DNA of 64,000 nucleotides, from contig CAADRB010000046.1 in assembly GCA_900708905.1 (NCBI GenBank), positions 746,298-810,297 on the forward strand, written 5' to 3'. How positions within the stretch are numbered: the stretch's first letter is position 1; the number at the start of each line of letters is the position of its first letter. The notes beneath the pieces were generated by a model that saw nothing but the letters and a program-made list of their open reading frames with translations, searched no databases and was not told where the DNA came from. Shown piece by piece: positions 53,352 to 64,000 of this stretch. The stretch comes from Hymenolepis diminuta. Lineage: Eukaryota > Platyhelminthes > Cestoda > Cyclophyllidea > Hymenolepididae. A program made the position numbers and the translations under genes.

Positions 53352-53827
53352 CTATCTGATACAGTAACCAGTGGGCAAGAGAAGGTACCACGAGTATAAA
53401 AGACGCCTCAAATAGTTCATGTGTCGCTGGGCTTTCATTTGGACCTTTTGTAGTATCCACGGCTCCTCGGACGCTGGCTGGGTCTTCCTCCGGGATGAGG
53501 GAAGTACTCATAAAAAGCGTAGAATATGATTATGTGATTAAATATTACAGCCATTTTAATGGGCTGGTGAGATCATAGACACTTACCACTTTGACTCGCA
53601 GTGGGGCCCCCATAAGTGCTCCTTATACCTCGATGAAACGTTTCGCCTTTAAATTCTATACTGAAATAGACAGTGTGATATCTGATAATTTTTGTCTTAA
53701 TGTTCGTGACATTACAGAGATCAAATACATCCTCATGTTTCTCCAAATAACTTGTCCTAAAATTGTCCTCTCCATCAACAAATAATTCATGTGTAACTTG
53801 TAAATGGTTTCCGTCAAAACTAGTCAT
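53352..53827 (-). CDS. Hypothetical protein, two exons, 131 residues
   Basis: Exon 1 is 53827-53587, starting at an ATG that directly follows an in-frame stop. Exon 2 is 53506-53352, ending in TAG. The 80-nt intron has a consensus donor (GTAAGT) and a TTTTTATGAG acceptor, and the phase-1 junction keeps both exons open. Exon 1 encodes a polar, acidic start (HELFVDGEDNFRTSYLEK) and a basic middle (EFKGETFHRGIRSTYGG). Exon 2 begins SSRRKTQPASEEPW and ends in an aromatic stretch. Exon 2 has a higher G+C content than its flanks. I do not recognise the family. A different frame of exon 2 is also open, so the C-terminus is less certain than exon 1. Confidence 0.5.
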
Positions 53828-54308
53828 TCATCATCGCGTGTGGCTCTTGTTTATTTAGTCATTCCCCATTTATACTACCAGGGCATGCCAAAACACCATG
53901 CATGGACCATGCAAATCTAGTCCGTGTGTAATAATTTCTCTTATTTCCCAAGATGTTTAGTGGTATACTCATCAAACCTTATGCGATCCCAAAACATCCA
54001 CGTGATATTATTAGGCAATACCCACCTTTTCAGCATAATAGAACCTGCGGTAAATAGTATTCTGACGGGAAGATAGATTAGATTACTTTATGATAAGCAG
54101 ATAATATTTAGATTAAACGTGATGTACAGATGGCTTTCGATAAAACAAAACAGAAAAGCATGGCTTATTGCGATCATCGTGGGGCCAATCCTCTATTACG
54201 GACTTTCCACAATAATACTAATAATGGTCAGATTATGACAGACTTAAGGCTCTCCTTATTACTAAGAGTTTTACGCTCTTAATATTAAGATTACGCTCTC
54301 GCGACGCC

Positions 54309-54446
54309 ATGATTTGTGAAGAGCTAGCTCAACGGATTCCTCTGGACGATTCCACAGACAAGCTTGAACGAAGAAGTCCTCGTCCTTGGGTTCCTATGAC
54401 CAATGATTTCGAGGCCTTGGATTCCAAAAAAAGGAACATTTCTTGA
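54309..54446 (+). CDS. Short coding-like ORF, 45 codons (unidentified)
   Basis: An ATG in a fair context (GCCATGA) opens a frame encoding EELAQRIPLDD, then ERRSPRPWVPMTNDFEALD, ending in TGA. The frame is open upstream to 54225. G+C content is higher than around it and the composition looks like protein. No splice sites or homologue are recognised, so it may be a small gene, part of one, or a remnant. Confidence 0.3.
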   Translation: MICEELAQRIPLDDSTDKLERRSPRPWVPMTNDFEALDSKKRNIS

Positions 54447-56499
54447 CCAAGAGAAATTGCTCAAGACGTCAAGGAATCACTTGGTTTTGACCAAGGTGTC
54501 ATGACCAAACAAGTAAAAAATATTGGCTTCTAGTCTAAAATTGTTATTCTACTATCAGGTTAGCCAGTCAATCAATTTTTCTTTATAGTTCTCAGTCTAT
54601 TTAAGAAGCCCTAATCCTCTGAGTAAAAAGACAGATTGTGTTTTTTGATTTTGTCGTATCACCCCTCCGACATCTGACTGGTTAGACAAGAATGTGACAT
54701 ACATTGATAAGGCCAATTTTACTTTATTGTAGGCTTTTAGCCATCTTCAGGCGCATGAAATCTATATACTGAACTAGATTGTGTCCTTCTGAGAGGATGT
54801 TTTATAAAATTACTAAAAATTATGTACTCTCTATTACCTTTGTGACCGCCTCATATTTCTTTCAATGCAAAGGATATTTAGCTGCAAATATCTTTATCCC
54901 CGATAAAGGTTAATCCTTACGATTTTGTACCTACGCAAATTCCTAAGAATGACCTACATTCCAAGGTAAAATGAAGTTAATCTAGAAAATAAAGTAAGGA
55001 GAAGAGTGGAGATTCATTGCTTTTCTTGAATTTCAAGAAATTTGACGTAAAAACGTCGATATAACATATGTAAGCAATGAACTTAATAAGTTTGTTTTTT
55101 TTCCCGCCGATTTTTGCGATCATTCATGGGGAACTGGGTTACTTCAATCACTTTCATATAGTACTGCGCCCAATACTTATCCCAGATATTCCCTCACGCT
55201 TGAATTCCATATTTATTTCACTGCAGTACCGATTTACAGGATAAGCCCATATAAAATGGGAATGTCCCAAAGTGCATCACTTAACTCGATGAGTTAAATA
55301 TTGAGAAACTACTTTAAATCAATTCTGATTTAGCTTATTTATGCACTTTTAACAAAAGTAGAAATAAGACAACTTTATTTAAATAGAGTAGAAATATTAA
55401 GAGTAAGATTTACAGAAATTAGTGATTTTGTATATTTCAATTTATATTTCCCAAATTTAGGTTTTTTCATGGCTAATTATCTTTTCAGCGAGAGATTGAA
55501 CAGATACCTTGGAGTGATTTGAATTTCGCTTAAAATCTTTGAGGAAATAATTCTTAGTCCAGAATTACTAGTGGCAAAGGAAAATATTTATGCCTTCAAC
55601 CATGCAAAAGCACACGGATTTAATAAGGATGTGAAGAGGAGATGGCTCGTGCAAAAGGAAAGCTTGAAGTAGGAGCGTCAAAAGAGACCTGCTTTAAGTT
55701 TGCCTCTTTTTACTTAAAGGATAAAGATCACTTCAAGTTCGAATTTCTAGAGGGTTAAACTATATTATCTATTCATTAGGTTCCTTGGCCAGTTCATTTC
55801 CCGATGTTAAGAAATTTATTACACAGTTTACTGTGTCATTATTAATTTCATTTCGATCCGATAATCGATTCTTATTGCCATGGGATTGCTTATGTTAAAT
55901 TCGTAAAACTATCCGTGCCGTAACGATATGATCGCACATCTATTTTAAATTAAATGATCAAACCAATTGGTTAACATTTTAATTTTAAAGATGTGATCCA
56001 AAACCTCTTTTTGTAAAAGTTGAAAGATATTATACTTGGACAATGAAGCGTAACCCTTAAGTTCTATTCGCTTCAACCAATGAGAATAATAGGAATTTTG
56101 TATCAACACAACTGTCAAAACAGTTGTGAAATCATAAATATTTATTAAGAAATTGGTTGAAGAAATCTTTAAAATTTGTTTTGTACATCCCAAGTCTAGA
56201 CTTAACATTGATTCAAATTTATTTCGAGAGCGTTTGCTAGCGGTTTCAAATAAATAGCCATCGAAGATATCTGAAGATACGACCAAAGTGTAAGATAAGT
56301 AGTTTAATTTTTCAGAATTCATAACATAACGTAAATTTCTGTTATTAATTTGCCTGCAATTTTTTCCTTTGTAGACATCTTAATTTATATATGCCTATTA
56401 AGCTAATTTATCCCTCTGAAAACAATCCTTAAAATATAATGTAGCGAGTTAAATTTGAGGCAGTCCCAATCATCATTCATTTGATTCATTCCTTTCAAC
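54447..56499. other. Mostly non-coding DNA with one unusual long ORF
   Basis: AT-rich. The one oddity is an uninterrupted 125-codon minus-strand frame with ATG, 55945-56322, which is long for such AT-rich DNA. It contains SDIFDGYLFETASKRSRNKF. No splice sites are needed and no family is recognised. Confidence 0.35.
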
Positions 56500-56895
56500 T
56501 TGGTTTCTCTTGTGTTGATTGTGTATTAATTTCAATTCCTTGACAGGGCGGATTTTGTTCTTCGTCACTCCTACGACTTTCTGTTGGGTATGCATTACCC
56601 GTTTACGCATCAGTCTCATGTGCGGCGTGTTTTTTTCAGTTTCTACTGGCTATCCAATGCGTACATCCTATCTTTTATATAGGAAAGTACGTGAAGTATG
56701 AGAAATGGGGGAACTTGTACATTAGTATTAAGTCCAAGTCAATTCCACGTCCTGCTTTTCTATTTTCATTTCTTTTTTGAGCAGTTATAAATAGACACCG
56801 CCTTTTATGAGCTGTTCTGACTTCATGATTTCGTTTCTTTAATAAACCCGTGAGGCATAAACTTAATTACTGGCGCAGCCGGTAAGATTCACAGC
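56500..56895 (+). mobile_element. LTR relic with primer-binding site
   Basis: Contains a TATA box (TATAAATAG, 56786-56794) and AATAAA (56841-56846) 47 bases later, followed at 56871 by TGGCGCAGCCGGTAAGATTC. TGGCGCAG(T/C)CGGTA at this place is a typical primer-binding start of Ty3/Gypsy-type elements. The order TATA, AATAAA, LTR end, primer site is that of a 5' LTR. I see no gag or pol ORF downstream. The left edge is uncertain; a TGTTGATTGTG near 56513 is one candidate. The 60-codon ORF at 56519-56701 lies inside the LTR. Confidence 0.65.
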
Positions 56896-59095
56896 TTTAA
56901 ATGTATCGAAGCTGCTTGTCCTAAGTTGCAGGAATAACAAGAAACCCGGGCATTCGTCCCTTCCAGTTAGTCTACTACACTCTACTCCGTTCGGTGCATT
57001 TATAAGTATCTTAAACTTTATTCCTATAAAAAGTGATAAAAAGGTAAAGGCCTTTAATTTAAATGAAATTAGTCATGATTAAGTACTCGCTCTATCGTTG
57101 GTAATTCGATACTAATCAACTTTTAATTTTTCATCATGACTAAGCAGAATCTTGTTCGTGCACTAGGATAATAGTTTTGTGTTAGCGCCATTTTAAGTCA
57201 AATCGAGTAAAACGACCGTTCGGAAATTTAAATTACCCTCCAATGAATATTAATTTTGATTGGTTGGTTTGGTGGAGGATGCATTAAGAGATATTTAAAT
57301 AGAGTGGTGACTTTGATGTGACTATCGAAGGTAAGATGGCAAGATAGGAGTGTGTTAGAAAAGATATGGAGAAATCCAATAAACAATTTGTTCACAGCTC
57401 ATATTTATTTATTCTAATGTATTGGTGGAAAAATTATCTTTGGAATGCCTGGTGAGGAGTTCAAATACTCATGTCGATGCATCGAATTGGGTTTTCCTGA
57501 GACGGAAAATCGGGTCGATGAAACATTCATCGGTTTGACATTATGTGAACTCTAACGCCAAGACCCGAGCAGAAAACCTGCACAATTTTGATCACTAAAT
57601 CGTGATTTTAACATTTTTAACCGTAAGTCCCAGAGAAGTGCTGGCAGAATGCATCAAAGCATAGCCTGCCTAATTTGTAATACGCTAGTCTTTTTATCCG
57701 TAGTTGAAGTTGAAGAGCTCAAGATAGGACACTAACAGTGTTCTAGGCCAATCCTCAAATGCTGGTTAATATCACCAAACGGATTAGGGAGAGAGCCATA
57801 GAAGTGATTGACTCGTGTGGTCCCAAAAGTTAGTATATATTAGATTCCATTCTAACTAAAGCAGGTTCTTTGTGAACATATAGCTAATTGAGCTGATTTT
57901 TCATATCCAGTCATCCCGTCTTGTTCTTCATAACCTTGGATCTGGGCGAGTCGCCAATAACCTTGCGGTCATTTTTGATAATGGCCGACTTTTACAAGAT
58001 ATGATAAGTACCAACATGAATATCTTTCTCATTATTTAATACCCGTCCAGGACCTCTCATTTTCTGTTAATATTTATAGAGACGTAGAGACTGTATTCAA
58101 CATCATTTCTAACCTCGTTTTTAATCCTAACACTGTAGTGGAACTTGGATTTTAAACCCATATTATGTGAAACTTTTGTTTTATTCTCCAGTTATAGTGG
58201 CGTGTGAGAATCATCAACAATTTGCTCAATAGTCTCTATCTAAATGAGGATGGTTAAATTCATCCACAGAATAATATTCTTAATTTACTTCTCCATCGAG
58301 CTTGCATTCTCATAAAAATGCAAGCTGCTTACATTTATATTCTGGTCATCTCATTTGTGGCGATCGCTATAATGGCATGAATATAATTGGGGTACAAATG
58401 TCGTGAAATACAAAGAAAATCATAAGAAGCCAAAAGATACAACTCGAAAAAGTAATATTATCCACTGTCCAATTGCAAACGAGAGATGAAATCTTACTTC
58501 ATGTACCGTATGTCAGCCTGACGACATAATGGAGCAGTAAAAGGGATTGATCCAAAAGCCGCCTTCAATTGAAGAATTACCGTTTCAGAATATTTTTTTC
58601 CCAAGTTTCGATTTAAAAAATGGAGTCTTTTTTATACATAACTGACCTTGTTTCATTATTCACTATTCGGGATCTTTATGCAATATCGGTGAAAACATAA
58701 GTGGGAAACGCATTTAAGAAGGATATTGGAAAATGGCGTTTGCAGATCTTGGTGATATTTCATTATGCAAATAATAGCCCATCAAGCACAAACTTTACTT
58801 AATCAATAAAAACACAATGATTATGTTCCGCTGGATAAAATTAAAACTCTGTAAAAGAATGCTACTTTGTTATCATTAGGGGAAAATACAACTACAAGAC
58901 TCAGGACCTTCCTAGAGTTTCCAGAATACGACCGCTCATCTCAAATAACGTGTCTAAGGTTTAAGTTAGACCAGAGGTGCACTAAAAAATGATAAATTAG
59001 AAAATTATGGAAATTAGATAAAGATCAAGGAATAAGCGTCAGCGTAACGTGTGCGAATCAGTTTTATGGACCCCAAGTGGGGTAGATATTGACTC
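56896..59095. other. Non-coding DNA, no gene seen
   Basis: AT-rich sequence with scattered higher-G+C patches around 57420-57600 and 57900-58000. No open frame with splice signals is convincing, and no retrotransposon proteins follow the LTR relic. Confidence 0.5.
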
Positions 59096-59099
59096 GCAA

Positions 59100-59375
59100 T
59101 CTTGCTGAACCAAACTTAAGTGGACCAATGGGAAAGCTGATTTGGGAGCTCAGTGTCGCCATTGGCTAGATCAAGTTAAACAGTCATTAGTCGCCATTGC
59201 CTCTGGTAAAGGCAGACGGACATAAGGCAAATTACCGCCTGATCCGACCATTTGTAATCTTTATACTTCTTGGCCCCTATTTCTAACTTTCATACATCTC
59301 ATAGACTTTTGGCCGCTTTATATTTACTTTCCTCATCTATATGGTGTGCCCAAATAAAAATGTATTTAATTCAAC
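59100..59375 (+). repeat. Solo-LTR-like dispersed repeat, copy 4
   Basis: Upstream block CTTGCTGAAC and GTGGACCAATGGGAAAGCTG, core GGGAGCTCAGTGTCGCCATT followed by GGCTAGATCAAG, downstream CTTTCATACATCTCATAGAC, end AAATAAAAATGTATTT. It is closest to copy 2. Confidence 0.65.
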
Positions 59376-62300
59376 CTACTTACTCTATTTGATGATGAGC
59401 ATAACTGGCTATCAGGCGTTCATTGTCAGTCATACGAGTTCACAACAAAAAGTCGATATATGATTGGTAAAAAAGAGCGAACTTATGAGTCAGCATATGG
59501 GTATTTGCGTTGTCTAGATTACGTGTGTCTTTTAGTAATGTAATGTCTAAAACCTCGATCAAAATTAGGCAGTTTACATGATTATCTTAACATTAGGAAA
59601 ACTACTTAAGCAATAGGTTGCAGAACCCTAGTAATTACGACTTAATATTTCCTCGATCCAGCATGAACCCTGTAATAGAATTTCTTGGGAGCTTGTTTGC
59701 GATTTTCTCATTTCTACCTTCCCTATATATTCTAGTTTTGCAAAACATTTGATAGCTACTTAACGTGGAGTTTTATTTGAGTTAAAAATCGTAAAGCCAT
59801 AATACTTCTTAAAGAGATGACTATGACAGCAGAGGTGCCCGAGGCCATGTAGGGGTAATCAATATGAGTATGCTAGGGTATGTCCAGACCATGCGGGATT
59901 TTCGGCATGCGGTCATAAAACACTTTCATTAGATCTATTTTTAATATGGTTAAATCGATTGAAGAAGAATTGCAAGTCAGTGAATTTTAAAGACGATGCT
60001 AACTACTACAAGATTATTTTCCTGTTTCCGAATTCACTATAAAATTACCGTTTGAATTCATATGCGTTCTAACTTCCACTTTTAAATATCATGGAATGTA
60101 CCTTCCTGGATTCTCTTCACAGAAATGGAAAATTATCACAGATCACGAATCATTTGTTAACATTAAACTTTCAGTCAACAGCCTTGACGTCTAAGGTGCA
60201 ACGCGTTTTGGCTTTTTCATATCCAAATTTCTCTCCGTACAGTCAAGTTAAAATGAGTGTTGTATACCCAACGGTGGTATATATCTTTTCTACATCAATT
60301 TCAACTTCAAATATTTCAAAAAAATTGACTTGTTAACGTCTTAATTTCTCACCTGTGCAAAGTAACAATTGTACCAAGCCGGTACTAAGCAGTTGTTAGA
60401 CAAAAGCAGTTGCTGAATTAGGCAGTAGCGAATCTATCGTTGTCCATTTCGGTTAATTTGAAATATAATCAATTTTTATTGAACTGGTATAATAATGGAT
60501 GAAACAAAAAGCTATGGGTTAGAAAATAATGTATTATCAATTTGCAATCTCATTGAAGAAAAGATTGCATTACGAAATTCATCAAATTTTCTCATCTCTC
60601 CACTTTAGTTTCGACATATTTCAATCAAATAAGAGGCACGGTGATAATCTTTATGAGATTTCATTTGGCTGATTAAATTAGTCGATGGAAGCTAAATATT
60701 AGGCTAGATCCGGGCGTTTCCAATCCGTCTGACACTATTCCCGACAAGCACACGTCGTCATTAGCACTTACTAGAGGCAAAACTATCGTGTCCCCGACAG
60801 TGAGTAGATTTTCGGTCCCCCCTATCATGATATGCTCCTCTAAATAGCGTCTGTTATATTACTAGTCATGTAATTAAATCATTTCAGCCTTCCCTCTATA
60901 GTTCACTTGAATCTAGGCAAATTATTGTAGAAGCTGCAGTAAAGTAGCGGCTATGCATAATATAAATTTTCTCTGATGGTTACCAACCTATTAATCAATG
61001 GATTGGGAAAATTATTTCTTCTAGATTAAATGATGAATCATAAATGAGACTAGAACCACAGTAATTAACTCAGATGGATGAGAAAGGGAATCAAAGGAAC
61101 GCTTCGTTCAGTATAAATAGTCCACTATTAATTATCTTTGCGTTTCTTGCCTGAAAAATGTTTCGTAAATGTCCTTGAGTCATTATTGGTCAATGTTGGT
61201 ATGTGTTAACAGGTTGGTGAATGAGTCGGTCGATCGATATATTTGATAGCTCGACATTGACGGCCATTTGGAAAACAATAGTATCTACTTTATACGCGCT
61301 ATACTGAAATGTAAGGTGTGATATATTCATTCAGGTTCCAATCGATCTATGTCAGTCTAAGCTCCCCGTGCTCCCCTCCTTCCTTCCTCTACCTTCCTAT
61401 AACTAATGTCTACTAATTTCACATAACAACTTGGGCTTTATGCGGTCTTACGCTTTACCTCCAATTTTAATTACTCCAATGAGTGATTCCCTTCCCCCAC
61501 CCCCACACTAACACTATTTGCCAGTCGGTCAAGCCTCATTCATTTCCCCGCATCCCAATAAACGGAACTCAAGCTCTTGACGCGTGTTTAAGGTTGCGGG
61601 CTTCATCCCAATTGAAGTCTCCTCACTTAAATTAAAATTTGTGTCTCTGCCTCTTCCTAGTTAGCTACGTACTAAGGTGACGCAGAACGTAACATCAGTG
61701 TTGTATTTCAACGCAGGGGTTGACGTTTTCACATATGTAGAAAGCTAAGAAGCTGTTTTATTGCAAATAAGAACAGAAATAGGTATAAGGAAAATGAACT
61801 AAATTTAGCGGAAAAGTCATATTTCACGAAGTAGACTCTAAAATCAATGTTCAGAAAATTCCTTTAAATACTTATAGTAAATAAATACACTAGAATGCTT
61901 TTCTAACTGGGAGATTCCCAGTTATGTTGAAATTATTCAAATTTTGTTGATGGCCATTCTATTCACTTAATAGGACCCTAAAATATTTCCAATAGCGTGA
62001 AAGTAACTAAAACAAATTACTTCTGCTTAATCTCACTAAATTATTTTTAAATCTGCCTTTCTGCAACCGACACATCTGAGATTCGGCACATACCCCTGGA
62101 AAATATATAAATTTTAAAATTTATTTCCTCATGTGAGCATTGCCACGCCACAGGTATTGTATCCATTTTGTTTCGTCTCTGGGGCAGCTGCAAGTCGATT
62201 CATCCTGCTTCATCGCCGTCGACAGATAATCTCCCATTATCTCGTCCAAAATTTTCCACTTTTATCCATGACGAAACAACGATACTAGGTACCACATTTT

Positions 62301-63699
62301 GCCAGCGAAAGCAAATTTTTGTAGATGATGTGATTTGCGTCTTTCACAAGTAAAACGAATAAAATTATCCATCTCGGTAATGAATAGGTTTTTTACCAAA
62401 TAATTTGAAAATACATATAATTATTTCGTCATATGCATGGTATATTACATCATGAATGGTTATTGAAGAGGCTATCCCGAATAGAGTGTTGCTATCAGTA
62501 TCGTCCTACCATTAACTTCAACATTTCCCATTTATGAAGAATCTAGGTTGACAATTCACTAAAAATAAATGTATGATCACTGCAGTTTCGAAAGCATCTC
62601 ATTGCCAATTATTCGGATTTTAAAACTTACAAAATATATATTAACGATCAAGATGTTTAATTTACATGCAAAAAATGAAACACTATTTGCAATCAGATAT
62701 AGAAAAAACTGGTCTACAATAGGTTAAGAAATGAGCATTATTAGGGAAAGGATTTTCTGAGTGATTCTTTTAAAGCTTGACATTCAGTGCATTTCTTTAC
62801 TCAAGAGGATCACACAAGGGTTTAGAAAGATACCAATCATGAGGTGACATTTTTAGTTAGGTAAAATGTCGCATTAATAACCTTACATTAAATATAATTA
62901 TTTCGAAGCATGTAATTCGCTAAACACAAGGAATAAAGTAGATGTAAGTCTTTTGGTACAATGCAATAAAAGTACAAAATTTTAAAATTCCTAAAACATA
63001 ATCTAAGCTACTCTGCCGACAAATCAGTATTTAGCATGTCAGGAAGGTATGCTACAACAAATCCCCTAGCAAAAGTAAAGATTTTTCTTGATGGCTTCCA
63101 CTAGAGAACCCTCACTTTTAAAACAGAAGAATTGAAGTCAAGGTTGAGTGAGGATTCACAAGTGTATGGTACAGCATTAGTAAGAAGGAGATTGAAAAGA
63201 GAAGAAATAGAATCAAATAAAAAGCAACCGAAAAACGGAAGCAATGTACGTGCTAACCTAAGGCAAAAAGAATAGATTGTCTGGCGTTTAAATAAGAAAC
63301 AGTTGGGAATATGAGATCCATGAGTCTATATGCAGTCCGAAGCGTATACTTCAAGCTTTAAATTATCGAACGCTGAAAAAATAGGTTGCTTACTTTTGGA
63401 AGCTCGACTATATTAGACTATGATAAGTCTCTTAATTAACTAAGATCCTTCCCACAGATTAAGACGTTAGATCGCAGGCCTTCCTAAATTATTTAAGTGA
63501 TCAAAGTATATTGAACAAAAATAAGGAAAATATAAAAGAGAAAGCCAATATGGTAGGTCGCTCGAAACTTGGGTACTCGGTTTTACGAAAGCACTAATAA
63601 AAGGGTTTCACACAAAACCGGATGAATCAACACGCTATCCAAAATTATGTCTGGAAATACAAAATATTACTTGCATGAAGTGGCTTGACTCAGCTGTTA
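59376..63699. other. Gene-poor stretch
   Basis: No gene is supported. A weak exon-like segment at 62188-62288 (plus) lies between a good acceptor (TCTGGGGCAG) and a GTACC donor and encodes CKSIHPASSPSTDNLPLS in one frame; a second frame is also open there. A (C)-rich tract lies at about 61490-61508. Confidence 0.4.
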
Positions 63700-63902
63700 G
63701 TAATTCCCGAGATCATGTAGGAAAGTGTTTTCCATCGCTCATCTTGGATGGAGAGTGGCATCATGGAGCCACCTTCCATGTTAGCTAGAATTAACCCGTG
63801 CGGTTGACCATTCTTCTCATTGGGTACGCGCCAATGGGAATCGAGCCCGTGATTTCTGACACTGTAGATGAGCATGGTGACCAATACGCCACCGACGCGC
63901 AG
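63700..63902 (-). repeat. tRNA-derived SINE copy, longest in the window
   Basis: On the minus strand the head begins GCGCGTCGGTGGCGTATTGG (A box), continues to CACGGGCTCGATTCCCATTG (B box), and GCGCG closes a partial acceptor stem. The tail has GAATGGTCAACCGCACGGGT, then TAATTCTAGC, and runs on past ATGGAAGGTGGCTCC. This copy best defines the family's tail. The minus-strand ORF at 63690-63884 lies within it. Confidence 0.78.
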
Positions 63903-64000
63903 TCAATATTTAGTAATAATTTACCACATTACAAAATCACTAGAATATTTCTCTTTACAATAACAGAGGTGAGAGAACGCTACGGGTTTGTCTCCTTCAA

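Noticed and set aside
56519..56701. 60-codon hydrophobic ORF that at first resembled the TM2-TM3 region of a class C GPCR
   Set aside because: The spacing of the proline, cysteine, arginine and threonine marks does not fit the family, no partner exons were found, and the segment lies inside an LTR whose TATA box, AATAAA and primer site follow at once.
60091..60336. 81-codon plus-strand ORF
   Set aside because: Low-complexity S/T/L composition typical of chance frames in this DNA, without good splice sites or recognisable motifs.

Overview
The window is nuclear DNA of an animal: long genes of small GT-AG exons, AT-rich introns and many decayed transposon fragments. Three genes have recognisable metazoan orthologues (LRSAM1, a GAB-family docking protein and RBM48). 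Introns near gene starts are tiny (33, 70-76 nt) and grow to several kilobases towards 3' ends. That pattern is known from parasitic flatworms, so I favour a flatworm, but no lineage marker in the sequence proves it.

Layout, left to right: (1) 1-480, minus strand, a frameshifted mariner transposase remnant cut by the window edge. (2) About 1080-12807, plus strand, the last nine exons of an LRSAM1-type E3 ubiquitin ligase (coiled coil, SAM, two PSAP motifs, RING); its leucine-rich repeats lie left of the window. (3) 12.8-15.95 kb, convergent intergenic DNA with a solo-LTR-like repeat. (4) 15953 to at least 30981, minus strand, a GAB/DOS-family docking protein with an N-terminal PH domain, three Y-x-N motifs and a C-terminal tyrosine pair like the SHP2-binding pair of GAB1. 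(5) 31.0-33.8 kb, divergent intergenic DNA. (6) 33800-45560, plus strand, a complete five-exon RBM48 gene of 320 residues; its last intron is 9.9 kb and holds SINE copies, an assembly gap and a 52-G run. (7) 45.6-64 kb, gene-poor, with one plausible two-exon minus-strand gene (53352-53827), several weak exon-like ORFs and more repeat copies.

The genes act in separate processes: TSG101/ESCRT-linked ubiquitination (LRSAM1), receptor tyrosine kinase signalling through Grb2 and SHP2 (GAB) and minor-spliceosome function (RBM48). Nothing suggests an operon. The most distinctive content beyond the genes is the repeat landscape: a tRNA-derived SINE family with at least five copies, four plus-strand copies of a ~270 bp solo-LTR-like family, and two LTR relics that each keep a primer-binding-site-like sequence. 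I found no prokaryotic, viral or CRISPR-like system.
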